Shown one piece after another: positions 37,545 through 50,945 of a stretch of 64,000 nucleotides of DNA; within the stretch, counting starts at the first letter, position 1; each line of letters starts with the position of its first letter. The DNA comes from Ficedula albicollis (Eukaryota > Chordata > Aves > Passeriformes > Muscicapidae). The translations under genes and the position numbers were made by a program. The stretch lies in assembly GCF_000247815.1 (NCBI RefSeq), contig NC_021677.1, positions 63,095,374-63,159,373 on the forward strand, in the 5' to 3' direction. Below the pieces are notes generated by a model. The model worked only from the letters and a program-made list of their open reading frames with translations. It searched no databases and was not told where the DNA came from.

Positions 37545-38745
37545 GACACCAAAGGGTGGTGGCCACCAGGCCAAAGATTGGTGGTGACCAACTTGTCAAA
37601 GGGTGGTGGTGACCACCAGGCCAATGAGTGGTGGTGGCCAATTCATCAAAGGGTGGTGGTGGCCACCAGGTCAAAGATTGGTGGTGGCCAACTCATCAAA
37701 GGGTGGTGGTGGCCACCAGGCCAATGAGTGGTGGTGGCCACCAGGCCAAAGTTTGGTCAATCAGGCCAATCAGGCCAATGATTGGTGATGGCCGTCAGAC
37801 CAAAGATTGATGATGGCCACTAGGCCAAAGGGTGGTGACATCCAGCAGATCAAAGGGTGGTGATGGCCACCAGGCCAAAGACTGGGGATGGCCACTAGGT
37901 CAAAGATTGGGGATGGCCACCAGGCCAATGATTGGTGGTGGCCACCAGGCCAAAGACTGGGGATGGCCACTAGGTCAAAGATTGGGGATGGCCACCAGGC
38001 CAATGATTGGTGGTGGCCACCAGGCCAAAGACTGGGGATGGCCACTAGGTCAAAGATTGGGGATGGCCACCAGGCCAATGATTGGTGGTGGCCACCAGGC
38101 CAAAGACTGGGGATGGCCACTAGGTCAAAGATTGGGGATGGCCACCAGGCCAATGATTGGTGGTGGCCACCAGGCCAAAGACTGGGGATGGCCACTAGGT
38201 CAAAGATTGGGGATGGCCACCAGGCCAATGATTGGTGGTGGCCACCAGGCCAAAGACTGGGGATGGCCACTAGGTCAAAGATTGGGGATGGCCACCAGGC
38301 CAATGATTGGTGGTGGCCACCAGGCCAAAGACTGGGGATGGCCACTAGGTCAAAGATTGGGGATGGCCACCAGGCCAATGATTGGTGGTGGCCACCAGGC
38401 CAAAGACTGGGGATGGCCACTAGGTCAAAGATTGGGGATGGCCACCAGGCCAATGATTGGTGGTGGCCACCAGGCCAAAGACTGGGGATGGCCACTAGGT
38501 CAAAGATTGGGGATGGCCACCAGGCCAATGATTGGTGGTGGCCACCAGGCCAAAGACTGGGGATGGCCACTAGGTCAAAGATTGGGGATGGCCACCAGGC
38601 CAATGATTGGTGGTGGCCACCAGGCCAAAGACTGGGGATGGCCACTAGGTCAAAGATTGGGGATGGCCACCAGGCCAATGATTGGTGGTGGCCACCAGAC
38701 CGAAATTCGGTGGTGGTGGCCACCAGGCCAAAGGGTGGTGTGGCC
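37545..38745. repeat. 25/75 bp minisatellite with palindromic core
   Basis: The basic 25 bp unit contains the 10 bp palindrome GGTGGCCACC (or GGATGGCCAC variants) and GGCCAAAGATTGG. From about 37850 to 38695 it is a 75 bp higher-order unit of three variants (CCAATGATTGGTGG, CCAAAGACTGGGGA, GTCAAAGATTGGGG), about eleven near-perfect copies. Because 75 is divisible by three and no stop occurs, frames of 316-394 codons stay open on both strands. They are not evidence of a protein. Confidence 0.95.
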
Positions 38746-38851
38746 ACTGGTCCTCCCCAGCCCTGGCCACAGGACGCTGTAGACCCCCAGGTTTGGTGGA
38801 TGTTACTCCCACAGCCCTGCTGGTCCTGGAGGCATCATCAGCGACCTGGAA

Positions 38852-38942
38852 TGTGGGAAATGTCCCAAACCACGGCAGGGCTTGGAATGAGACGATCTCT
38901 GAGGTCCCTTCCAGCCCAGAGCAGTCTGGGATTCTGGGATAA
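38852..38942 (+). mobile_element. CR1 3'-terminal fragment
   Basis: CACGGCAGGGCTTGGAATGA, GACGATCTCTGAGGTCCCTT and CCAGCCCAGAGCAGTCTGGG are the sense terminus. Confidence 0.85.
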
Positions 38943-39491
38943 AAGCAGGAATATTCCATCTTGGGTTGCACCAAATGCACCCTTCCCAAACTGTGTCTGC
39001 AGCCCCAGGGATGGGATTCCATATGAGGAATGTATGGGATGCTGGAAATTAATTAATGGGATCAATCAATAGGGTTCCTTCACTCATCTTTGGTTAATAT
39101 TCCATTAGTTAATGAGATGAGTTAATTAAACCTCCTCTTCTTCCTGAATCCGTTTCTAACTAAGGAGCTGCTTGAAGTGGGGATTTTCTTCATGGAGCTG
39201 GATAAAACTTCTGGCCAAATCCTTCTGCCACATTCCAAGGCATCAGCAAGGGCATTACCACCAACCTATTGCTTATCCCTGCGTTCCCGATCCCTTTCCA
39301 TTCCTAATATCCTTTTAATTTCTTTCCCAGCCTTCATTCGTCTCCAGCTCATCCCCTTGTTCCCTGACAATAATTCCTGGGGTTCCAAATCCTATCCCTG
39401 CCTTGGCTCAGCCAGGTATTGACATTTTTCATTATTAAACACCTTGAACCAAGGACTCAGATCTTCCGTGGGATACACCGGCAAGAGCTGA
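38943..39491. other. Unique AT-rich non-coding stretch
   Basis: TTAATTAATGGG and GTTAATTAAAC cores at about 39050-39130. No exon or repeat family recognised. Confidence 0.35.
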
Positions 39492-39603
39492 TTTATTCCA
39501 GCTGGATTTGGGATTGGAGCTCCGGCCCATCCATGGAAAAAAAAAAATTTATTCCAGCTGGATTTGGGATTGGAGCTCTGGCCCATCCATGGAAAAAAAA
39601 CGT
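39492..39603. repeat. Tandem duplication, 56 bp x 2
   Basis: TTTATTCCAGCTGGATTTGG, then GATTGGAGCTC and CCATCCATGG plus an A-run, starts at 39492 and 39548 with a single C/T difference noticed and different A-run lengths. Confidence 0.92.
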
Positions 39604-40704
39604 TTATTGTGGAACAGCATCCTCCAAAGCTCACACATTTGAGGATATTGCATCTTGTCTCTCCTCAAATCTCATTTTTTCCTTGGGAATGACCTCATCC
39701 CACAGTGGGATAATGTGGAATGCTAATGAGGCAACGAAGGGAATAAAGTGTTCCCGGGATGATTGAAATCCCAAACAGCTCTTCCCTCTCCAAAAGCCTC
39801 CTAAGCAGAGCTCCCTTTGATGATGGACTGCTCATTCCCTTATTAAACATTTATTGTTTCCTCAATAAAAGTCGCCTTGGATGTATTCAATTATTAATAT
39901 AAATCAGACACCAAATGGGAAACAGCAGCGATCTCATTTTCCTTTTTTTTCCCCATTAATCTTCTTTCTTATTCCACAATCACAAGAGGAGAGTGGATAA
40001 AACCTGTTTGGAATCACTGGAAAACAAATAAAGCTGGAGTGAGAAAAGCCAAATCTTGATCTGGATCAATGTCAGGAGGAAAACAAATAAATTAAAACTC
40101 CTTGGAAACCAGGAATGTTCCCAAATATGTGGTGAGGTATTGTTGGTTTGGTGTCCCCAGCTTGGAAATCAGGAAAAATTGAAGCTGGAATGGGAAAGAG
40201 AAGTGGATCAATATTTATGGGATTGCAGCAGGAGTTTTGGGGTTCAAAGCTCTGAAAGAATCAACTCCAGGTCCCATTGTGGAGATCATGGACATTTTAG
40301 GTTGGTTTGGTCCCCAGGGATTAGGGAGGAATATCTTTAATATTAATTTAATTGTTGAAATTGTTTTTCAACAGTTGCTCCTGGGACAGTCTGGGTTTTT
40401 TAGGAATCTTTTCAATCCACGTTATCCATTACACCCTCGAAAGCCAAAGCCTGCTCCTGGTGCAGCATCAACTGAACTCCAGTTGCAATCTCCAGGCTTC
40501 CCTCATTCCTAAATCCTTTGGTTTTATTGGAATGCTTTCAGATTCTTTTCCTAGATCCAGCTGTTATTTGGGAGTTTGGAAAGATCTCCCACTCCAAATC
40601 CAGCCAGGATAGAAGTGTTTCACATTTATTTATAGGTCACATCTATGAGAGAGCTGGAGAGGGATTTTGGATTAGGGCAAGAGTGACAGGATTGGGGGGG
40701 AATG
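39604..40704. other. Unique AT-rich non-coding stretch
   Basis: No exon, RNA gene or repeat family recognised. Confidence 0.35.
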
Positions 40705-40925
40705 GATTCCCAGTGCCAGAGGGCAGGGATGGGTGGGATGTTGGGAACTGGGAATTCCTGGCTGGGCTGGAATTCCCAGATTTGCTGTGGCTGCCCCTGG
40801 ATCCCTGGCAGTGTTGGATATTGGGGCTTGGAGCAGCCTGGGACAGAGGGAGGTGTCCCTGCCCATGGAATGGGCTGAAATGGGATTGGAATTTAGATCC
40901 CTTCCATCCAAACCACCCTAGAACA
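40705..40925 (+). mobile_element. CR1 3' fragment, about 220 bp
   Basis: GGGATGTTGGGAACTGGGAA, AGATTTGCTGTGGCTGCCCC, GGGACAGAGGGAGGTGTCCC and GATCCCTTCCATCCAAACCA in sense order. Confidence 0.92.
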
Positions 40926-41454
40926 AATTCTAATCTGATTTGCATTCCAGTCAATCAATTCTGCAGAGTAAATATAAAAGGACCAATTTTCCTGGGCAAC
41001 ATTCCCCGATAAAAACCAGGATCAAACTTCCCAGAACTTTCTATCAGATCTCTTACAGCAACGAATCCAGCAGCTGTCAAAAAAAATCAAACAGAAAGGG
41101 GCTGGAAAACACCTTTTGAAAGACTGAAAAGCATTTTCATGGATTTGAGAGTCCTTCACAGCCAATTATCAAATCAAAATGCAGCCACTCTGCCTAACAG
41201 AAGGATAAAAACACCCCTGGATAACTCATGGCTCGTCAGCCTGCACAGCAAACGCTCTCCCAGCCAGCTCTGGAGCTCTTTGGGAATTTGAAGGGGAATG
41301 TGGTGCTGAAAGGCCCAAAAATGCTGCAATGTTCTCCCAGCTGCAGGAACAGGAGCCCAGGAGCCCCCGGAGCCTGGTGGGGAATTCTGGCAGAGGAAGC
41401 CGAGTGGGAGCTTTTCAACATTGCTGCTGGCCCAGAGATCCATGGGCAGGTGTG
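40926..41454. other. Unique non-coding stretch
   Basis: Nothing recognised. Confidence 0.35.
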
Positions 41455-43743
<2,289 letters not shown>

Positions 43744-44030
43744 ATGGATATGGATATGGATATGGATATGGGTATGGATATGGGTGTGGATATGGATATG
43801 GATATTGATATGGATATGGATGTGGATATGGATATGGATATGGGTGTGGGTATTCATATGGATATGATGGATATGGATATGGATATGGATATGGGTATGG
43901 ATATGGATATGGATATGGGTATGGATATGGGTGTGGATATGGGTGTGGATATGGATATGGATATGGGTGTGGATATGGATATGGGAGTGGGTATTCATAT
44001 GGATATGGATATGAATGTAGATAAGGACTT
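43744..44030. repeat. (GGATAT)n microsatellite with GGGTAT/GGTGTG variants
   Basis: About 47 hexamers of ATGGAT, with periodic GGGTATGG, GGGTGTGG and ATTCAT variants. It differs from the octamer left of the poly-C run, so a repeat-type boundary is hidden in the gap. Confidence 0.93.
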
Positions 44031-44046
44031 GGAGCTGTTGTCAAGA

Positions 44047-44125
44047 TGATCTGAGGGATGGAGCAGCTGTGCTGTGGGGAAAGGCTGGGAGAGCTGGGAA
44101 TGCTCACCTGGAGAAGAGAATAAAT
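44047..44125 (+). mobile_element. CR1 fragment (upstream part of the 3' region)
   Basis: GAGGGATGGAGCAGCTGTGC, GGGGAAAGGCTGGGAGAGCT and CACCTGGAGAAGAGAA match the CR1 segment that precedes the usual 3' end. It stops after about 80 bp. Confidence 0.75.
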
Positions 44126-44511
44126 ACAACACATTTTGTCATTTTGAGCTTCTAAACCAGCACAAAATCAAGCCTGAGGATGAAAACTCCATAAAATCCA
44201 AATCCAGATTCTTATTTCCCTTGTGGACAGTGTCTAAATCCTTTTTTTTTTTTCCAGGGACAGAAGAAGTGGCTGTTGTTGCCATCCAGGTTCAGGAATT
44301 TATCAAATCCTCACATTTTGGCTGTGGTTTAATTAAACCTTCAGGATTTAAGAGCTGTTCCACAGGGAAGAGATGAAAACCAGGAAGGTTGGGCACTGGG
44401 AGAGCTGAAGAAAAGAATTGGATCCAAGGATGAGGCAATTCCAGGAATTCTCTGCAGGAGTTACCTCTCAGGAGCCAAAATTGCACCTTTCCTATGGAAG
44501 GAGGAAAATTG
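44126..44511. other. Unique non-coding stretch
   Basis: Nothing recognised. It separates two CR1 pieces that could be parts of one interrupted element. Confidence 0.3.
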
Positions 44512-44862
44512 AGAATGTTCCCCTGGAGAGGAGAAGGATCCAGGGAGAGCTCAGAGCTTCTTCCAGGACCTAAAGGGGCTCCAGGAGAGCTGGAGAGGGA
44601 CTGGGGACAAGGAGTGGAGGGACAGGACGCAGGGAATGGCTTCAAATCAGAAAAGGGGAGATTTAGACAGGACATATGGATGGGATAGTGGGAATTGGGA
44701 ATTCCCAGATTTGCTGTGGCTGCCCCTGGATCCCTGGCAGTGCCCAAGGCCAGGCTGGACAGTGGGGCTGGAGCAGCTGGGACAGGGGGAGGTGTCCCTG
44801 CCCATCCCGGGGTGGAATTGGATTTAACCTTCCATCCCAAACCATTCCATGTTTCCATGATG
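44512..44862 (+). mobile_element. CR1 3' fragment, about 350 bp
   Basis: GTTCCCCTGGAGAGGAGAAG, AGATTTGCTGTGGCTGCCCC, GGCAGTGCCCAAGGCCAGGC and GACAGGGGGAGGTGTCCCTG, then CCATCCCAAACCATTCCATG, in sense order. Confidence 0.93.
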
Positions 44863-44989
44863 ATTCAAACTTGTCAGGGATGGATCTTTTCTCATCACCA
44901 GCCACGAGGGGATGAAGGGGTAGAACTCTCCTGCCATGAACTGAATGATGCCAGAAATCCTACAAACCATCCCTTACTCCCAGCAAGGA

Positions 44990-45105
44990 CAAATGGAGCT
45001 GCACCCTCACATCCAGGACATCCCTCCCTCTGTCCCAAATTGCCCCATCCAGCCCGGCCTTGGACACTTCCAAGGATGGGGAATGCACCCATCCTCAAGA
45101 AAATG
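44990..45105 (-). mobile_element. CR1 3' internal fragment
   Basis: CATCCAGCCCGGCCTTGGAC, then ACTTCCAAGGATGGGGAATG, in antisense. The edges are diverged. Confidence 0.65.
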
Positions 45106-46107
45106 ATGGATTTTACCCATTTCCTGAGCCTCTCAACCGGGACTATGCAAAGCAGGGATTTGCAGCCTGGAAAAAAAACCTCACATCTCCTTCCAAAACA
45201 CAGATGAAAGGCTGACATTTCCTCAAACGCCAGGATTTCACACAGATCCCTTTGGATAGCCCAGCCACCTGCTGAGGAGCCAATCTGGAGTGCTGGCTGC
45301 CTTTGGAGAAGGACAAAGCCCGGCTGCCATTGTCCTGGGAATGTTCCTGGGGAGGAAATGTCAGCCAGCGGCACCTGGGGCTGGGTGGGGACAGAGGGAC
45401 AGGGAATCTGCCTGGGAAGACGAGGCCAGGAGGAGCCAGAGCCTGGCAGATGGTGGGATGGGCTCCATCCTTTCCTTCAGGCTGGGAGACTCTGGAATGA
45501 AGCAGCTCAATCCAAGGAATTCTCCTGCCACGGTGTTATTCAGCATTCCAGGCCGAGCACAAAATGTGGGAATTGTTTCCTTGAGCGACTCTTTGAAAGC
45601 ATTTTTGTGGCAGTTTCCTCACGGAAAGCAGATTCCAAGGAAAATGTTCAGTTTGGAATTCCCAGGGAAGAGTGAGGGTTAAAATCGCTCTACTCCTCTG
45701 AGTTGTTCTTTCAGCTCCTCTCTGTTTTTACAAGTTTTTCAAGCTGTGTCTGGAGCCCCACAGCAGCATTTGGTAATTATTTTTAAATATTTATCCCTTT
45801 TTTCTGAACTGATTTCCCGAATTTTCCTCTCAGGTCTTGCCCTGCAGTGATGCCAGTCACTTGCAAACCCCTCATCCCAAAACACCCCTCACAAAACAAA
45901 TAAAAACCCCACCGAATGTGCAAAATACGATAATTTTCTGATTTAGTTAATAATGCAGCCGTTGGGTCTTCCTTGTTTTATTGCCCTTTTGGAATCCAGT
46001 GAAATATTCAGTAATATTAATTTTAGAAATTTGCTGTGATGGAAAATCCAACAAAACTCTCGTGAAATTGGTCCAGGATTAATTCAATCACCGCATAAAA
46101 GTTGGGC
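45106..46107. other. Unique non-coding stretch
   Basis: GC-richer at 45290-45500, AT-rich after 45690. Open frames in several phases at 45290-45682 have no recognisable domain. Confidence 0.35.
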
Positions 46108-46190
46108 TGTATTTCTTTTTGTTTGTTTGTTTGTGGTTTTTTTTTGTTTGTCTGTTTTTTGGTTTTTGGTTTTTGGTTTTTGGTTTTATA
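46108..46190. repeat. (GTTT)n / GGTTTTT low-complexity run
   Basis: GTTTGTTTGTTTGTGG followed by five GGTTTTT-like units. The Phe-rich frames are compositional. Confidence 0.9.
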
Positions 46191-46369
46191 GATGTCAGAA
46201 CACAGAGAAATCCCACAAATATCCAACACGAGGAGACAACATCCGTCCTTTTCTCCTCGATGCCCGAGGATTTATTGGGACAGCATCCATCTTTTGTTCC
46301 TGGATGCCTGGGAATTTATCAGGCTCTATTAAACCATCCCTTGTTTGTTTTCCCTTTTCCAACACTCAG

Positions 46370-46530
46370 CACAATCGCTGCTCATTAGCACCCCGTTCTC
46401 TTTGTTATTTACTCCTAATTAACGGCATCTGCAGTCTGCATTAGCGCGAATTTCGGGTTATTGTTTGAAATATTAACAGAGTTGAGATGTGATATCAGAG
46501 ACATCAGCTAAATAACAACGTCCAGGCAGC
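46370..46530. promoter_or_regulatory. Candidate conserved non-coding element
   Basis: Seen: clustered homeodomain-type cores CTCATTAGCA, CTAATTAACGG and GCATTAGCGCG, TTATTGTTTG (forkhead-like) and CAGCTG within 160 bp of non-repetitive DNA. Inferred: a possible regulatory element. No conservation data, so chance is possible. Confidence 0.25.
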
Positions 46531-46867
46531 TGGAAGGGCTTGAATTCCCACAGTTCCTCCTGGGAAAACTCGGAATTGTCCTGGACACGGATCTGGAAAT
46601 CAGGTGGCACCAGATGTTTATGGAATTTTAAGGATACAGGAATAGAAGTTGGATGGGTGAAGCCAGCTCAGATTTCCAGCAAGGTAAGCACAGGAATTAT
46701 AAATTTATCAGATCAATTTTTTTAATCTTTAATTTTTATCTCTTAAAGTCTCTATTTTCAATAGTGCAGCCACTGTTAAAATAAAGTCGGAAAGGAAAAT
46801 ATTTAATTATCTTGATACGGTGTGAGATTAGTTTGTTATTAGTTGGGGTTTTTCACGTTGAGGAGAA
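46531..46867. other. Unique AT-rich non-coding stretch
   Basis: Nothing recognised. Confidence 0.3.
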
Positions 46868-46912
46868 ATCACGGAATTATGGAATGGTTTGGATTGGGAG
46901 GGACCTGGCTGA
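46868..46912 (-). mobile_element. CR1 3'-terminal remnant
   Basis: CGGAATTATGGAATGGTTTG then GATTGGGAGGGACCTGG. Confidence 0.65.
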
Positions 46913-46999
46913 GGTCTGGAATGGGACAGGATTGAGGGTGGGGGGAGGTGAGCAAAGAGTGCAAGGTCAGAAGAGCAGATTCTGCACAAGGTGACTTCT

Positions 47000-48250
47000 T
47001 GATATCCCAAATGATGACATCTAAAATGATGACATCCCAAATGACAATATCCAAAAAGATGATATCCCAAATGATGATATTTAAAATTATGACATCCCAA
47101 ACGAAGATGTCTTAAATGATGATATTCCAAATGATGATATCCTAAATCATGACATCCCGAAAGATGGCATCCCAAAAGATGATATCCCACGTGGTGATAT
47201 CTCAAATGATGATCCTGTTGGTCATGTTTCCCAAATGATGAAATCCCAAATGATGACATCCCAAATGGTAATAACTAAAATAATGATCCTGTTGATTGTG
47301 TTTTGATATCCCAAATGATGACATCCCAAATAATGATATCCCAAATGATGGTATCCCAATAGGTGACATCCCAAATGATGACATCCCAAATGATGACATC
47401 CCAAATGATGGTATTCCAATAGATGACATCCCAAATGATGACATCCCAAATGATGGTATTCCAATAGATGACATCCCAAATGATGACATCCCAAATGATG
47501 GTATTCCAATAGATGACATCCCAAATGATGACATCCCAAATGATGGTATTCCAATAGATGACATCCCAAATGATGACATCCCAAATGATGGTATTCCAAT
47601 AGATGACATCCCAAATGATGACATCCCAAATGATGGTATTCCAATAGATGACATCCCAAATGATGACATCCCAAATGATGGTATTCCAATAGATGACATC
47701 CCAAATGATGACATCCCAAATGATGGTATTCCAATAGATGACATCCCAAATGATGACATCCCAAATGATGGTATTCCAATAGATGACATCCCAAATGATG
47801 ACATCCCAAATGATGGTATTCCAATAGATGACATCCCAAATGATGACATCCCAAATGATGGTATTCCAATAGATGACATCCCAAATGATGACATCCCAAA
47901 TGATGGTATTCCAATAGATGACATCCCAAATGATGACATCCCAAATGATGGTATTCCAATAGATGACATCCCAAATGATGACATCCCAAATGATGGTATT
48001 CCAATAGATGACATCCCAAATGATGACATCCCAAATGATGGTATTCCAATAGATGACATCCCAAATGATGACATCCCAAATGGTAATATCTAAAATAATG
48101 ATCCTGTTGATTGTGTTTTCATATCCCAAATGATGGTATCCCAAGTGATGATACCCCAAGTGATATCCCAAGTGATGATATCCCAAGTGATGATCCTGTT
48201 GATCATGTTTTGATATTCCAGATGATGATATCCCAATTGATGATCCCATT
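47000..48250. repeat. 15 bp minisatellite with a 45 bp higher-order unit
   Basis: Diverged GATGATATCCCAAAT units at 47000-47390 give way to a near-perfect 45 bp unit (two GATGACATCCCAAAT and one GATGGTATTCCAATA), about fifteen copies to 48070, then diverged units again. A TAATGATCCTGTTGATTGTG spacer with GTTTT occurs on both borders (about 47281 and 48095). Both strands stay open for 265-324 codons because the period is a multiple of three. I regard the Asp-Ile-Pro-Asn and Gly-Met-Ser-Ser peptides as artefacts. Confidence 0.95.
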
Positions 48251-48654
48251 GATCATAATTTGATATCCCAAAGGATGATCCTGCCCATCTGTCCAACCAC
48301 CTCACACACTTGTCCAACCAGCTCACTGAAAACAAAGAACAACCTGAATTTTCCAAGTGTTTATTTGTGGTTAGTTGCTGTATTTTCTATTTCAGAACCA
48401 ATATCCCATCACACCCAGCAGATAATTCAGGCAATTCTTGTTGCAAAGCAGAACTCGGTGTGTGGATCTTCTCCATGGGGAATTTTGGGGTTTTTTCAGC
48501 CCTGTGCCACCACAGGTCAAAGATTTGAAACCCTGACAACTTCCCAGACATTTTGAGGGATGAGATGCCAAAGGAAATGGACACCAGAGGTTTTCCAAAA
48601 CCTCTGACCATGATGAGCCCAAAGCTCAGATGCTGCCGGCCGTGGAATCGTGAA
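48251..48654. other. Unique non-coding stretch
   Basis: Nothing recognised. Confidence 0.3.
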
Positions 48655-48885
48655 ATATCCTGAGTGGGATCATCCAAAGGTTATTGAGTCCAAATCCTGT
48701 CCCAGCTCAGACCTCCCAACAACTCCACCGTGGGATCCCTGGTGTCCAAACTCTCCTGGAGCTCTGCAGCCTCGGGAATGTCCCCATTCCCTGGGGAGCT
48801 GTTCCAGTGCTTGTCCCACCCTCTGGGGAGGAACCTTTCCCTGAAATCCGTATATCCAACCTAATTTCTTCCCTCCTGAGCAGTG
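48655..48885 (-). mobile_element. CR1-type 3' fragment, third subfamily
   Basis: AAATATCCTGAGTGGGATCA, TTATTGAGTCCAAATCCTGT, TTCCCTGGGGAGCTGTTCCA and CCACCCTCTGGGGAGGAACC form the antisense 3' region of a distinct avian CR1 subfamily. Confidence 0.8.
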
Positions 48886-50402
48886 TCAGGATGTTCCTGC
48901 AGTTCTACCCCCCAGGTTTTCAAATTAATGATCAGAAATCCCAGTTCCCAGTAACTCCTGGATCCAGGGGATTTCCTTGTGGGAAATTTCTTTCTCTCCA
49001 CGATCAGAGATGAAAAAAAAGACTTTTCAAGCTCTTTCCAGTCATTGTGCCATAATTCCTGTTGGAATAGAGTATTCCCACATGGATACATTGCCTGATT
49101 CCAAAAGCAAAAGGCCAAGATTCCCAAATTGAAATAGATCCACCACAGGGCAGAGTTTTCCCTGGGATCAAGTGGCCGGAATGGATGAAAAGGATTTGAA
49201 GGAATCAAAGTCTCTTGTTGTAATTGTGGAGTTTTTGGGATGGGGACCAGCCTTCCCTGAATGTCTGGAATGGGCTAAACACTGCTGGGCACTTGCCTCC
49301 AGTTGTTATAAATAAACAGGATAATAAATAATAATGAATTTTAATAATATGAAAAGATATAATTAAAATAACAGTAATAATTTAAACAAGAAACCCATTT
49401 TCCTCTAAAAACCACAAGCGCCTCTCTCACTCTCTCTTCAAGCTGGAAAATCTACATAAAATTTTTCAATTTTTTTTCCCCCCAGTTTTTATTTTAACTG
49501 CCTGGTTTAATCCTCATTAGAATTCTCTCCCAAAAACTTGGAGGGGTTTATTCCATCTCCCCCCTGCCAGAGATGACATTTATCCCCTGGCAAGGCTGAA
49601 AACCTCTGGCAGTTCTGGAGAGGGGGAGATGGAATTCCATGCTGGGAGAGAGGCATTCTGTCCGTGGTTTATTTAGAGCCAGTCTTGTTCCCAAGCCTTC
49701 CAAAATCAGGATTAATCAATAATTACAGCCCTCATCAGCAAGTGAACCCCTGGGGTTTTATTTATCCTCCAGTCACACTGCTCCGAGACCTAGAGCAATA
49801 TCCTGGAGTTTTTCCTGCTGGAAAAATAAATCAAATTACATTTTTTGCATGCACATGTAGTTAAGGCTTATCTTCTTTGGTCCTGGGAAGGAGCAGAAAT
49901 TTCTTTTGGAATTGCCTCTTTCATCTCCATTTTGTAATCGTCGTATTTGGGCCACAAAACGATTCCCAAGCCGTGTTTGCCAGTTGGGTTTAATCCTTGG
50001 AGTTTTGCATTTGGAAAAGGATAGGGCTCTGTTAATTTGCAGGAGAGAGATTAAAATAAAAGGGATCTTTGTGTTTGTGCTCCAAGTGGAGAGATTTCCA
50101 TGCCTGAGCACCGGGATGAATAAATGTTCCTTCATTTGAATTTCTGAGCAGGACGTTTTCTGCAATGAGGGAAAATCTCCTTTCAGATTCACTCTCCCGC
50201 AGAAGTTCGAGGGGAGGTTTAGGATGGGAAGTTAAAAGTCTTAAGGGTGATTTTCCAAAAGTGGGGAGTTAGGAAAAAAAGGGAAAGCAGGACCTGAGGG
50301 AATCTGAGGGAGCTTTAGGCTGGATATTAGGAAAACATTGAGACAACTTTAGACTAAAACTCCAGCCCATGAAAATTATTAAACACTAATCCCACTCCAG
50401 GG
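48886..50402. other. 1.5 kb of unique AT-rich non-coding DNA
   Basis: AT-rich low-complexity DNA at 49310-49390 (TAATAATAATGAATTTTAAT). No exon, RNA gene or repeat family recognised. Confidence 0.4.
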
Positions 50403-50526
50403 ATTAGCCTGGGACAGCACCAGGAGAGGTCGCAAAATTCCTAAAAAAAAAGGGTTAACAGTGAATTAGCCTGGGACAGCACCAGGAGAGGTCGCAGAAT
50501 TCCTAAAAAAAAAAGGGTTAACAGTG
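50403..50526. repeat. Tandem duplication, 62 bp x 2
   Basis: ATTAGCCTGGGACAGCACCA, then GGAGAGGTCGCA and AAAAAGGGTTAACAGTG, in direct tandem. One A/G difference and one A-run length difference noticed. Confidence 0.93.
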
Positions 50527-50905
50527 GTTTTCTCTGTCCCAGCTGCCCTGCTGACCCACAGAGAACCCAGCACTGGCTATTTTTACCTTTTTTCCCACCC
50601 CAATATTGCAGTGGAGCTGCAGGAGAAGAGAGAAACCATCCAGGAGATGTTTCCTGAATAATGGAAATATATATATATATAACAATAAAAAGGCTGATGT
50701 TGGACAGTTGCTCCAGATGTTCTTTGATGGCTCAGCCAAGCAAGGTCTGAGGTCTCCCACCTTTGAAAATCAAATTCCTGTGCTCATTTTATGTTGGAAA
50801 ACCCGTGGATGCTCCAGAGATTTGGCTTGCTGTGGATGGAGTGTTTCTCCATGAACTGAAGCCTGTGCTCTCCATGTTTTTTTTTTTTTTCACGTTAACA
50901 AAAAG
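50527..50905. other. Unique non-coding stretch
   Basis: A short (TA)n run lies at about 50668-50681. Nothing else recognised. Confidence 0.3.
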
Positions 50906-50945
50906 TCGTGGAATCGTGGGATGGGTTGGGCTGGAAAGGATCTGT
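50906..50945 (-). mobile_element. CR1 3'-terminal remnant
   Basis: GTCGTGGAATCGTGGGATGG then GTTGGGCTGGAAAGGATC. Confidence 0.6.

Noticed and set aside
37770..39072. Repetitive proteins on both strands of the 75 bp minisatellite
   Set aside because: The period is divisible by three and lacks stops, so several frames are open at once. There is no start context, splice structure or known domain.
47202..48249. Repetitive Asp-Ile-Pro-Asn or His-His-Leu-Gly-Cys proteins over the 45 bp minisatellite
   Set aside because: Same reason: several frames on both strands are open because of the repeat period.
47000..48250. CRISPR array
   Set aside because: Units are directly tandem 15/45-mers without unique spacers, in a vertebrate context.
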